The notes below the pieces were generated by a model, which searched no databases, had not been told where the DNA came from, and was given only the letters and a program-made list of their open reading frames with translations. Below, piece by piece: positions 8,951-17,567 of a stretch of 64,000 bases of DNA. Position numbers and translations under genes: made by a program. Within the stretch, counting starts at the first letter, position 1. Each line of letters begins with the position of its first letter. The stretch comes from Pedobacter ureilyticus (lineage in GTDB: Bacteria > Bacteroidota > Bacteroidia > Sphingobacteriales > Sphingobacteriaceae), in NCBI RefSeq assembly GCF_005925345.1, contig NZ_SSHJ01000002.1:1-64000 (forward strand), given 5' to 3'.

Positions 8951-9478
8951 ATGACAGGAAACGCTTTTTCACTAGGAGAAGAAATAGAATTAAGAAAAGT
9001 TGAATATAAACTACATCGTGATTTGTGGGGGAAATTTAACTTCCCAAATTTAGATTTGAAGTTTGGTAATTGGACAAAAATCAAATACTTAAATGTTACA
9101 GCCGATGCTTTAGAAGCAGATGTTGAAAATATTCCTGATGATAAAGGTGGTTTATATTTGTTTTATGTGAAATGTGAGATTATATCAGGAATTACGGAAT
9201 ATCCACTATATATTGGTCGAGCGCAGAAAACTCAAACTCAAAATCTCAAAAAAAGAGTAAAAGAATATTTTCAACATTTTAGCAAGGACAATGAACGCCC
9301 AAAAATTACAAGAATGTTTAAATACTGGGCTAATGACTTGCATTTAGCCTATATCACAGTAGATGAAAATGACAATATAAAGGACTTAGAAAAACATCTA
9401 ATAAATTCATTACTATTACCAATGAATACAGAGATACCAGATACAGAGATTAAACAGGCAATAAAAGCATTTCAATAA
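8951..9478 (+). CDS. GIY-YIG nuclease-like protein
   Basis: 175 residues. The protein contains GGLYLFY (66-72) and PLYIGRA (85-91), the two halves of the GIY-YIG signature. They are followed by KKRVKEYF with a basic residue at about 102 and a Glu at about 147 in DLEKHLI, the usual place of the metal-binding acid. The domain fills most of the protein and there is no separate DNA-binding domain. It starts 24 bp after the sulfurtransferase and its stop overlaps the next start (TAATG at 9476-9480), so it is in the same operon as sspBCD and coupled to the DGQHR gene. A role as nuclease effector or nicking partner is inferred from context. Confidence 0.65.
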   Translation: MTGNAFSLGEEIELRKVEYKLHRDLWGKFNFPNLDLKFGNWTKIKYLNVTADALEADVENIPDDKGGLYLFYVKCEIISGITEYPLYIGRAQKTQTQNLKKRVKEYFQHFSKDNERPKITRMFKYWANDLHLAYITVDENDNIKDLEKHLINSLLLPMNTEIPDTEIKQAIKAFQ

Positions 9479-10710
9479 TGAAGATACCAGCCTTGAGAGC
9501 CAAGATAGGAGATTGGGATTATTACGTGACTACTCTATCCTTTGAGCAAATAAGTCAATATGTTTCAAAAATTGATGAACATTTGCATAAATCTGAATCC
9601 TTGCAAGATTTAATTCAGAGAAGTATTACGAAAAATTTTATTAGTATTAAAGATTATATCCTTAACCAACCCTCCGTTTTCTTTAATTCACTTGTTTTAG
9701 CTGTATATGATGATTATCCGAATTGGCAAGAGATAGAGTTTAAATATGATGATACGGAAACGTATCAAATGGGGTTGTTAGATTTCCCAGGTAATCATAA
9801 GATATTTCCCGTTGATGGACAACACCGTGTTGAAGGAATAAAAGCGGCACTAAAAGAAAAGCCAGAATTAAAAGAGCAAAAAATAGCTGCAATATTTATT
9901 GGACACAAAAATGACGATGCTGGTAAGCAAAGGACAAGAAGGTTGTTTACTACACTTAATAGATATGCGAAGCCCGTTTCATTGGACGATATTATCGCAT
10001 TAGATGAAGATGATACCGTAGCGATAACAACACGTTATTTGCTTGAAGAATATGATTTATTCACAGGAAAACGGGTTATAAATGCAAAACAAAAAGCAAT
10101 TCCTATAACGAACAAAGATGCTATCACATCAATAATCACTCTATATCAGGCAAATCTCGAGTTGTTTAAGGTTTTTTACGAAGATAAATTTCAAAAAAAA
10201 CCTACTAAAAATAGAATTTCAGAATACTTGAAATTTAGACCAGCAAATGAAGATATTGAAGCATTTAGAGTATTCTGTATCAATTATTGGGATGCATTTA
10301 AAACAAAACTTTCATTAATTACTGAATATGTGAATACGGCTGAAAATTCTGCAGGGGCATATCGCAATAGTGAAACAGGTGGGAATTTGCTTTTTCGCCC
10401 TATTGGTTTGTTGCCATTTGTGAAGTCAAGCCTATTGATTTATCAAAGGGAAGAAAAAACATTTGAGCAAATAATTGAAAGGTTTAATGAAATTAATTTT
10501 GATATTAATACTAAACCTTGGCTCAACGTAGTTTGGAATCAAATTGAACAAAAAATGATTATGGGTTCGGACTCTTTAACACAGTTATTACTCATATATC
10601 TTTATTCCAGTAATGTTTTGACCGCTAAAGAATTACAGAAACTAAAAGAAGGTTACGCTTCTAAAATTTCATATGAGCAAGATTTAGATAATGTCTTACA
10701 AGAAATTTAA
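9478..10710 (+). CDS. DGQHR-domain protein (DndB-like)
   Basis: 410 residues. The motif DGQHR is at 113-117 within IFPVDGQHRVEGI, the hallmark of the DGQHR/DndB family related to ParB-like and DUF262 folds. It continues with RTRRLFTTLNRYAKPVS, also typical of this family. In Dnd systems DndB acts as a regulator of the modification genes. In the Ssp effector SspE, a related DGQQR motif belongs to the phosphorothioate-responsive NTPase domain. The gene is translationally coupled to the GIY-YIG gene and ends the first operon block. It may be a regulator or the sensing half of a split effector; the sequence alone does not decide. Confidence 0.75.
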   Translation: MKIPALRAKIGDWDYYVTTLSFEQISQYVSKIDEHLHKSESLQDLIQRSITKNFISIKDYILNQPSVFFNSLVLAVYDDYPNWQEIEFKYDDTETYQMGLLDFPGNHKIFPVDGQHRVEGIKAALKEKPELKEQKIAAIFIGHKNDDAGKQRTRRLFTTLNRYAKPVSLDDIIALDEDDTVAITTRYLLEEYDLFTGKRVINAKQKAIPITNKDAITSIITLYQANLELFKVFYEDKFQKKPTKNRISEYLKFRPANEDIEAFRVFCINYWDAFKTKLSLITEYVNTAENSAGAYRNSETGGNLLFRPIGLLPFVKSSLLIYQREEKTFEQIIERFNEINFDINTKPWLNVVWNQIEQKMIMGSDSLTQLLLIYLYSSNVLTAKELQKLKEGYASKISYEQDLDNVLQEI

Positions 10711-10904
10711 CTTTAATCAGTAATGTGATAGAGTATATTTAGACTATAATTTGACATACTGATGAGTCAAATGTTAGATGCTTTGTTCTTGTTTACCCAA
10801 ATGAAGATTTTGCTAATGTGATATGCCGGCTTTTGTTTTACTAATGTTTCATTGGGAAAATTCAGAAAGAAGAAATAAAAAGGGCATTTAAACAATAATT
10901 AAAT

Positions 10905-13106
10905 ATGCTTAAAGATTGCGATTGGTCAATAGATAGAGATTACAAAACAGGTTCAGAAAATGAGCCTATGCAATTCTATTTGGAAGGTTTGGCTAATAGT
11001 TCCGAATTTCATTTGCTACTCGGTTATTTCAGCTCAGCAGCTATCAATTTACTTTCGATTGGCTTTGCCACATTTATCAGCAAAGGTGGAAAAATACGAA
11101 TGGTTATTAACCATTTACTTTCCGAAAAAGATAAAGAAGTTGTCGAAAAAGGTTTAGGTGCAAACACTACTAAGGTTTTTGATTTAACCAACATTGTTTC
11201 ACTAGGTAAAATACTAGATGAATATGATACGCATTTTTTTGAGTGCTTGGCTTATTTAATTGCTGAAAAACGTATTGAGATTAAAGTAATAAAACCAAAA
11301 AATAGTAGAGGTATTGCTCACTATAAGTCGGGTATTTTTAGCGATGGTGAGGATAAAGTTGGGTACAAAGCTTCTTGCAATTTCACATTAAATGGATTGT
11401 CTGAAAATTTGGAAGAATTAGAGGCGTTTTTAAGTTGGGAAGATGGTCGTTCAAATAAGCTCATTAAAAAGCAGATGAGAGTCATTGATGATTATTTTGC
11501 CGAAAAAGATGATGCCGTTGAATACTTATCTGCAAGCGATATTGAAATTGCAATCAGAGATAAATTTGGTAACAAAGACTTAAATGAACTTATAGTTAAA
11601 GAAGATGAGTTGCTAAAAAAGAAAATGAATTTGATTAAAAATGGGCGTTTAAAACAAACGATACTGAGGCTACATGAAAAAGTTGATGAAATAATACGAA
11701 CTCCAAGATTTCCGAACAATGGAACTCCAAGACCTTATCAAGTTGAAGCCTATCAAAATTGGCTTACAAACGGCTACAAAGGAATTTTCGCAATGGCAAC
11801 AGGAACAGGCAAAACAATCACTTCTTTGAATTGCTTGTTGAAAGAATATGAAAAAGAAAACACTTACAAAGCGATTATTGTAGTTCCAACAACAGCACTA
11901 TTAGAGCAATGGAAAAAGGAATGTGCTAAGTTCAATTTCAAGAACGTTATCACAGTCAGTTCAAAAGAAAATTGGGAAGGAAATCTTGCATTTTTCAATA
12001 CCGCAAGTAAATTGATTGATACTTCATATATCGTAATTGTAACGTATGCTTCGCTTTCAAGAGATAAGTTTCAAAGTTTTTTCAAACAACTTCCGAAGGA
12101 AACTTTGTTGATTGCTGACGAAACGCACAATTTAGGCTCACAAGGACTTTTGAAGATTTTGCCGACAATTCATTTAGAAAAAAGAATTGGTTTATCGGCA
12201 ACGCCACACAGAAAATTTGACGAAGCAGGAAACACGGCTATTGAAGAGTTTTTCAATGACAAATCGCCTTACATTGTTTCCTATTCAATGCAACAAGCAT
12301 TAGAGAATGGTTTCCTTTGCAAATATACTTATTTCCCGCATATCGTAAAATTGACCGATGAGGAAATGAAACGCTACAAAGAAATTTCGCTTCAATTGTT
12401 GCGAATGGGATTATTTGACGAACACGGGAATTTCAAAAGTTCGCCAGAAATTGAGAAAAAACTGTTGGAGCGAAAACGAATTATTCATAAAGCAACCAAC
12501 AAAATTGATACGTTTCGAGAAATATTGAAAGATGAATTCAAGAAACGAAAAAATTTGAAATACACTTTAGTTTACGTTCCCGAAGGAATTGAATCAAATT
12601 TTGACGTTAATGATTTTAGCGTTGAAACAGACGAAGAAAACAAATTGATTAATGAATATACAAGAGTTGTGAGTAATACTGACGATTCTGTAATGGTTAA
12701 ACAATTTACATCAAACTCAACAAATCGTGAAGAAATTTTGGCCAATTACGAAAAAGGAATTACACACGTTTTAACGTCAATGAAATGTTTGGACGAAGGT
12801 GTTGATGTGCCACGTTCGGAATTAGCGATATTTTGTGCAAGCACAGGAAACCCAAGACAATTCATTCAAAGACGTGGGCGTGTTTTGCGTTTGCATAAAG
12901 ACAAAATTCACGCAACAATTCACGATTTAGTAGTTGTTCCCGAAGTTTCAAATAATGAAAGCACCTTTGAAATGGAAAAGAGTTTAGTAAGAAAAGAATT
13001 AGAACGTGTTGTGGATTTTGCGAATTTGGCAATGAACAAAACAGAGACATACAATTCTTTGGAAGAGGTATTAGACCACTACGATTTAAACCTGAACGAC
13101 ATTTAA
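10905..13106 (+). CDS. PLD-like domain / SF2 helicase fusion
   Basis: 733 residues. Residues about 20-200 look like a phospholipase D-type domain, with HYK at 139-141 followed by KASCNFTLNGLSENLE. This resembles the single HxK half-site found at the N-terminus of restriction helicases. A superfamily 2 helicase core follows: motif I MATGTGKT with Lys303, DETH at 405-408, GLSATPHR near 429-436, and motif VI QFIQRRGRVLR near 645. The gene opens a second block after a 194-bp gap. Such fusions are typical restriction components. It could correspond to a subunit of the SspFGH-type module known to pair with SspBCD, but I could not confirm subunit by subunit. Confidence 0.82.
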   Translation: MLKDCDWSIDRDYKTGSENEPMQFYLEGLANSSEFHLLLGYFSSAAINLLSIGFATFISKGGKIRMVINHLLSEKDKEVVEKGLGANTTKVFDLTNIVSLGKILDEYDTHFFECLAYLIAEKRIEIKVIKPKNSRGIAHYKSGIFSDGEDKVGYKASCNFTLNGLSENLEELEAFLSWEDGRSNKLIKKQMRVIDDYFAEKDDAVEYLSASDIEIAIRDKFGNKDLNELIVKEDELLKKKMNLIKNGRLKQTILRLHEKVDEIIRTPRFPNNGTPRPYQVEAYQNWLTNGYKGIFAMATGTGKTITSLNCLLKEYEKENTYKAIIVVPTTALLEQWKKECAKFNFKNVITVSSKENWEGNLAFFNTASKLIDTSYIVIVTYASLSRDKFQSFFKQLPKETLLIADETHNLGSQGLLKILPTIHLEKRIGLSATPHRKFDEAGNTAIEEFFNDKSPYIVSYSMQQALENGFLCKYTYFPHIVKLTDEEMKRYKEISLQLLRMGLFDEHGNFKSSPEIEKKLLERKRIIHKATNKIDTFREILKDEFKKRKNLKYTLVYVPEGIESNFDVNDFSVETDEENKLINEYTRVVSNTDDSVMVKQFTSNSTNREEILANYEKGITHVLTSMKCLDEGVDVPRSELAIFCASTGNPRQFIQRRGRVLRLHKDKIHATIHDLVVVPEVSNNESTFEMEKSLVRKELERVVDFANLAMNKTETYNSLEEVLDHYDLNLNDI

Positions 13107-13118
13107 AAATATTTTCTT

Positions 13119-13349
13119 ATGGCAAGAAAAGACGATATTCTAAAAAGTTTTCTGAATCACGAATTACTTACAACAAAGTATGAGTTGCAAGATTCTGAAA
13201 TTCCTACAACGGTTCAAGAGGCGCTTAATTCAGACACGCCAATTATTAAAGCAATCGCCTTGATAGTTGAAGGTCTTGACGGAACGACACCTGTAACCGA
13301 TGCTGTTTTAAGACAACAAATAACCCAATTTTTAAACGAGGCAATATGA
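13119..13349 (+). CDS. Small protein within the second defence module
   Basis: 76 residues, beginning 12 bp after the helicase gene and overlapping the SMC-like gene by four bases (ATGA at 13346). The sequence (MARKDDILKSFLNHELL, then EIPTTVQEALNSDTPIIKAIALIVEGLD) is acidic and probably all helical. It has no known motif and no membrane segment. Its tight placement between two large machine genes argues it is a real subunit or adaptor, perhaps linking the helicase to the ATPase. I do not recognise the family. Confidence 0.7.
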   Translation: MARKDDILKSFLNHELLTTKYELQDSEIPTTVQEALNSDTPIIKAIALIVEGLDGTTPVTDAVLRQQITQFLNEAI

Positions 13350-15496
13350 TTATCAAAAAAATATCCATTGAAAATTACCTCTGTTACAATAATGTTAAAG
13401 AGTTTGAATTATCAGACGGCTTGAATATTATTTTGGGAGAAAACGGAGAAGGAAAAACAAAATTTTTTGAAGCCGTTGATTGGCTATTCAATGGAAGTAA
13501 CCACAATTTAAGTTCGTTGGTTTCTGCAAAAACATTAAATGAAACTGAAATTGGGGAAGATTTTAGAGTTAAAGTATCCATTACGGTTGAGCAGTATGAG
13601 GAAAAGAAAATAATTTCAAAATCATTTACAGCAAAAAAGACAGCGGACAATGAATGTTCAACTACCAATTATATGTTGGAAGGTGTTGAGGAAAATAGGT
13701 TAGGCGAAAGAAATCAAGTTGACGGAGCTAATTTGTTAGATAGAATTTTCCCCTTTCAAATCCGAAAGTATTCAATGTTTAAAGGGGAATCTGAATTGAA
13801 CATTTTTGAAAGCGAAGATGCTTTGACCAATTTGATAAACCTGTTTTCCGATGCAAAACATTACGACAAGTATTCTGAAAAAGGTTCTTTTCTAAGAGAG
13901 AAAGCAGAAAAGGCAGTTGAAGATTCAACAAAATCGGACAAGAAGAACGAAGTATTGTATAAAAGTTTAGAAAGCGATATTCTCCGTCTTGAAAATGAAA
14001 AACACAAATATCAAGTTCACTTAAATTCAACTCTTGATGAAATCAAGAAAATAGAAGGCAATCTTCAATCAGCAGAAAGTCATGTTAAAAATGCCGATAC
14101 GCTTGAAACGATAAACAACAGAATCAAAAACATTGAAGAAAAAATTGCAGAGGCAAACAAGCGTATTGATGAAAATTACACAACTTCATTGTTTGATGAA
14201 AAATGGATTGCAGTGAACTTTGAATCAATTCATAAAGAATTTGCAGACAAAGTAAAACAGCTAAGTCTTGACAGACGAAAGCAACAGTCTGAATTTGACA
14301 AGGAGCAAGGAATTAAAGAGGGCGAAAGAAAAGCCAAAGCAGAACTATTGAATAATGCCGTTCCGCTTCCTGATAACATTCCCTCAAAAGTTATTATGGA
14401 AGAAATGCTTCACGATGAAATTTGCAAAGTTTGCAATCGAGAAGCACCCAAAGGTTCAGAGGCGTACAATTTTATGTTTAATCGCTTGCAAACATATTTA
14501 CAAAGCCAAGTGAAGAAAGAAGAAGAAAATACAAACGATGAACCTTTATTCAAAAAGGATTACACGAACAGGCTTGTAAATCTAAGTGTAAGTCATGAAG
14601 ACGACTTGAAAAACCTACGAGAAATCAGAACTACAATCAAGGATTTGTTTGAGTTTAATGCAGATAGGAAGAAAGATATTGAATTGTTTAATGAACAATT
14701 AGAGAAAGAAAAAACAGAGAGGGAGAAAGTTTTAGGTGATTCAAGTATTGCAGAAGAAAAGCTTGTAAATGTCCTGAAAAACTACAATTCTTGGCAAGAA
14801 GATTGGAAACAAAAAGGGAAGGAACAACTTGATTACGAGGTAAAATTAAAGGATATTGAAGCTCAACTAAAAGCCAAAAAAGATGAGAAAGACAAAATTG
14901 ATTTGAGTTCTGCCAATTCATTCTTGATAAAAACAAGAACAATTTTGCGAGATATTGAAACGATTTTCAAAGACACAAAAGAAAAAAAGTTTGATGAGTT
15001 TATTGAAAAAATTGAAACGAAATCAAACAATATTTTCAAGCAAATTAATATTGATGCTTTCACGGGAACAATTGTTTTTGAGAAACGAAACAAGAGCAAT
15101 AGAACTATTGTAAACATTGAATTGCAAGAAGACGGAAGAATTTTTTACAAACCAAATCAATCATTGCTTACATCAATGCACATTTCAATTTTGTTTGCCA
15201 TTTCAGAATTAGCAACGGAAATTCAATCAGAAAAATTCCCGATGATTTTTGATGCACCGACATCTTCGTTTGGTGAAAACAAAACAGAACAATTCTTAAA
15301 TTTGATTTACGAAACGGGCAATCAAAAAATCCTTTTGATAAAAGATTTTCTTCACACAGACAAAAACACAAAAGTGCTTTCAATCAAAGATGAATTTAAA
15401 AACGTAAAAAGGAACAAAGCGTTTTGGGTAAAATTGGAAAGACCGTTTGACCCGAACAATTTAAAAACAATCAACACCCAAGTAATTACTTTGTAG
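13346..15496 (+). CDS. SMC/Rad50-like ATPase with zinc-hook CxxC (DndD-like)
   Basis: 716 residues. The N-terminal P-loop GENGEGKT has Lys37, followed by EAVDWLFNG. A long heptad-rich coiled coil runs about 170-540, broken by ICKVCNREAP with Cys360 and Cys363, which looks like a Rad50-type zinc hook. The C-terminal half carries the Walker B/D-loop segment PMIFDAPTSSFGE. This is the AAA_23/SMC organisation seen in DndD and in many nucleolytic defence systems. It is coupled by ATGA overlap to the 76-aa gene and followed after 1 bp by the last gene of the module. Likely role: ATP-driven DNA bridging or sensing together with the PLD-helicase. Confidence 0.82.
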   Translation: MIIKKISIENYLCYNNVKEFELSDGLNIILGENGEGKTKFFEAVDWLFNGSNHNLSSLVSAKTLNETEIGEDFRVKVSITVEQYEEKKIISKSFTAKKTADNECSTTNYMLEGVEENRLGERNQVDGANLLDRIFPFQIRKYSMFKGESELNIFESEDALTNLINLFSDAKHYDKYSEKGSFLREKAEKAVEDSTKSDKKNEVLYKSLESDILRLENEKHKYQVHLNSTLDEIKKIEGNLQSAESHVKNADTLETINNRIKNIEEKIAEANKRIDENYTTSLFDEKWIAVNFESIHKEFADKVKQLSLDRRKQQSEFDKEQGIKEGERKAKAELLNNAVPLPDNIPSKVIMEEMLHDEICKVCNREAPKGSEAYNFMFNRLQTYLQSQVKKEEENTNDEPLFKKDYTNRLVNLSVSHEDDLKNLREIRTTIKDLFEFNADRKKDIELFNEQLEKEKTEREKVLGDSSIAEEKLVNVLKNYNSWQEDWKQKGKEQLDYEVKLKDIEAQLKAKKDEKDKIDLSSANSFLIKTRTILRDIETIFKDTKEKKFDEFIEKIETKSNNIFKQINIDAFTGTIVFEKRNKSNRTIVNIELQEDGRIFYKPNQSLLTSMHISILFAISELATEIQSEKFPMIFDAPTSSFGENKTEQFLNLIYETGNQKILLIKDFLHTDKNTKVLSIKDEFKNVKRNKAFWVKLERPFDPNNLKTINTQVITL

Positions 15497-15497
15497 T

Positions 15498-16022
15498 ATG
15501 GAAAATTTATTTGACCAATGGAAAACTAAAATTCCAAAGTACAGTGAAGTACACAAAGAACTTTTCACTTCGCTTTCACAAAAATTTGGTGCGGAAGGTG
15601 AAAAGAAAATCAATCTTGGAAAGCACTTTAGTACAAACTATGAACTTTATATGTATGCGTTCTTTTTAGGCTTGTACAGCGATGAATTTTCGCCAATTCC
15701 AAATGGAGAAAAGAAAATAGATTTTAGCCATCATATTCAGCATTGGGGAAGTAAATCCAACGCTTTGAGAAAAGACTTTACAAGCCTTCAAGAAAATATC
15801 TTTATTTCGTTAGTTGCAAAAACTAACATAGATATTCTTGCGTTGGAAAAAGGTGAAATTGAAGAAGATGAAGTAGTAAAACAACTCATTCACACAATGG
15901 AATCATACACAAATGGAGGTTTAATTTTAATTAAAGAAAAGATTGACAAAAATCCGAATTACTTTCTTCAACCGACTTCGTTTTTGGATATGATTTTAGA
16001 TTTAGTTCAATCTACTAAATAG
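15498..16022 (+). CDS. Conserved small protein at end of defence module
   Basis: 174 residues. It starts one base after the preceding stop, so it is co-translated with the SMC-like gene. The sequence contains LGKHFSTNYELYMYAFFLGLYSDEFSPI and SHHIQHWG. It has no catalytic signature and is predicted soluble and helical. Its layout reminds me of small Dnd-associated accessory proteins (the dnd-system-associated protein 4 type), but this is only a resemblance. It is probably a structural or adaptor subunit of the second restriction module. Confidence 0.65.
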   Translation: MENLFDQWKTKIPKYSEVHKELFTSLSQKFGAEGEKKINLGKHFSTNYELYMYAFFLGLYSDEFSPIPNGEKKIDFSHHIQHWGSKSNALRKDFTSLQENIFISLVAKTNIDILALEKGEIEEDEVVKQLIHTMESYTNGGLILIKEKIDKNPNYFLQPTSFLDMILDLVQSTK

Positions 16023-16125
16023 AGAATATTTAAAAATCTAAGGAAGAGCAATTGTGTAATCGATGAAACGTGGAAAATACGATTGTTATTTTCCTAAAAA
16101 ATAATTCAAGAAATTGATTTTAGCA

Positions 16126-17193
16126 ATGGAGACAATTATATTCACTCGACAGCAGCTTTATGAATTGGTTTGGAAAGAACCAATTGTTAGCATTGCCAAA
16201 AGATTAAATATATCAGACTATGAGATAAGGAAAGCCTCTATCTTAATGAAAATACCATTGCCTGTTGCAGGTTATTGGCAAAAAGTTAAATCGAATAAAA
16301 AAGTTAAAGTAAAGGAACTGGATAAGTCCTACCGAGGTACTAATGAAATATCTTTCAATATTAAACAAGCCAATGGTCTGGTAAAACAAACTCCGTTAAA
16401 TACACAGATTGACAAAGTTAAAGGGGAAAATGATTTATATAAAGTCTTTAAGGAGTTAACAAATCCAGACAAATTAGTATTAAGTGCTAAAGAGAGTATA
16501 GAGGAAAGACTTCGTCGACGTTTTTCTAGTAATGGCATAATCAGGTCAGGATATGACCAAATAGAAATTAATGTAGTTGAGAAAAATGTTGATAGAGCTT
16601 TAAGGATTACAGATGCTATAATTAAAAGTCTTCGATATAGAGGTTATACGTTTGAAATGAAAGATAGGTTTAGTTATGCTAAACTTGGAGATGTTGAGTT
16701 TCGTATCTGTTGTAGAGATATATTGAAAAAAGTCATTAACAAAACAAGTTATGGTTATGACCGTACAGATTTCGTCCCAGCTGGGACATTGTCTTTTAAA
16801 GTGGAGCGTTATAGTAGGACTTTTGAATTTAAGGATGGTAAAGTTTCATTGGAAAATCAAGTTCCAACAATACTTGCTAAAATAGATATAGCACACAAAG
16901 AAATTAGTGATGAGATAAATTACCATCAAGCTCAAAGAGAACATAGGGAAAAGCAAGAGCTTATTGAAAGAGAAATAAGATTAACTAATGAGAAAGAGAT
17001 TGCAAGGTTTCAGAATCTCTTGAAGAAGGCAGAGGAATGGCAGAGGATAGAGGTTATAAAAAACTATGTTATGAAAATAGAGGAGCTAGCATTGAGTGGT
17101 CAACAGTTGCCTCAAGAGGTACTAGATAAAGTACGATGGGCAAAGACTAAAATTTCAGAATTTAATCCGATAAATAAATTTTTAGAGGATTGA
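16126..17193 (+). CDS. Island-associated protein with N-terminal HTH-like domain
   Basis: 355 residues from the ATG at 16126; a TTG at 16114 would add four residues. The N-terminus, FTRQQLYELVWKEPIVSIAK followed by a predicted recognition helix and LPVAGYWQKVK, is a conserved module of a family often found in integrated elements and resembles a helix-turn-helix. The middle has mixed alpha/beta character, and about 265-330 is a charged coiled coil (REHREKQELIEREIRLTNE). It lies 103 bp after the defence operon, on the same strand, and is the last island gene before the tRNA. It may be a DNA-binding regulator or part of the defence cluster. Function unknown. Confidence 0.6.
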   Translation: METIIFTRQQLYELVWKEPIVSIAKRLNISDYEIRKASILMKIPLPVAGYWQKVKSNKKVKVKELDKSYRGTNEISFNIKQANGLVKQTPLNTQIDKVKGENDLYKVFKELTNPDKLVLSAKESIEERLRRRFSSNGIIRSGYDQIEINVVEKNVDRALRITDAIIKSLRYRGYTFEMKDRFSYAKLGDVEFRICCRDILKKVINKTSYGYDRTDFVPAGTLSFKVERYSRTFEFKDGKVSLENQVPTILAKIDIAHKEISDEINYHQAQREHREKQELIEREIRLTNEKEIARFQNLLKKAEEWQRIEVIKNYVMKIEELALSGQQLPQEVLDKVRWAKTKISEFNPINKFLED

Positions 17194-17280
17194 GCAAGGA
17201 ATTAAAGTTACTTGAACTTTATATACACATCTTTGGAGTTTAACTAAATAAATTCGTCCCCTCTCTCATCCCCTGAAAAC

Positions 17281-17317
17281 AAAAAACCCTTGCAACTATA
17301 TGTGTTACAAGGGTTTT
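17281..17317 (-). terminator. Intrinsic terminator of tRNA-Asp
   Basis: AAAACCCTTG (17283-17292) and CAAGGGTTTT (17308-17317) form a perfect 10-bp stem. On the minus strand the stem is followed by a T-run (complement of 17281-17286), directly after the tRNA 3' end. Confidence 0.75.
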
Positions 17318-17330
17318 GCAGATTATTCTG

Positions 17331-17404
17331 CGGTCCGGACGGGACTCGAACCCGCGACCTCCGCCGTGACAGGGCGGCATTCTAACCAGCTGAACTACCG
17401 AACC
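17331..17404 (-). tRNA. tRNA-Asp (anticodon GTC)
   Basis: Read on the minus strand, 74 nt fold as a tRNA. The acceptor GGTTCGG pairs with CCGGACC (one G-T pair) and the discriminator is G. The anticodon loop is CTGTCAC with anticodon GTC, and the T-arm contains GGTTCGAGTCC. No CCA is encoded. The 3' end faces the accessory island at lower coordinates, which is the usual geometry for tRNA-targeted integration. Confidence 0.95.
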
Positions 17405-17567
17405 GTTCTCCTTACATTTAGACACCGTCTTCGTGTTTGGGTTTGCAAATATAGCTTGTTTTATCTGTTTTCCAATAAAAACTTTAAAATAATTATAACA
17501 AGCTGTTTTTCAGATAGAAAAAATAACATCCGCAATTTTTTCCGTTCACTTTTTTTATAGAAAGAGC

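Noticed and set aside
10711..10904. Possible relic ORF in the gap before the PLD-helicase
   Set aside because: A short frame ending in KRAFKQ and a stop faintly resembles the end of the GIY-YIG protein, but it is too short and interrupted to call.
1..17200. CRISPR array or cas genes in the defence island
   Set aside because: No direct repeats with regular spacers and no Cas motifs were seen; the 24-bp repeats at 1-127 have no spacer structure.
1435..17404. tRNA-Asp 3' end duplication (attL) inside the window
   Set aside because: I scanned for a second copy of the ggactcgaacccgcgacc segment and saw none; the other end would lie outside the window.
17240..17560. ORFs on both strands across the tRNA-Asp region (61 and 86 residues)
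   Set aside because: They run through the tRNA and its terminator; the codons simply reflect the RNA sequence.
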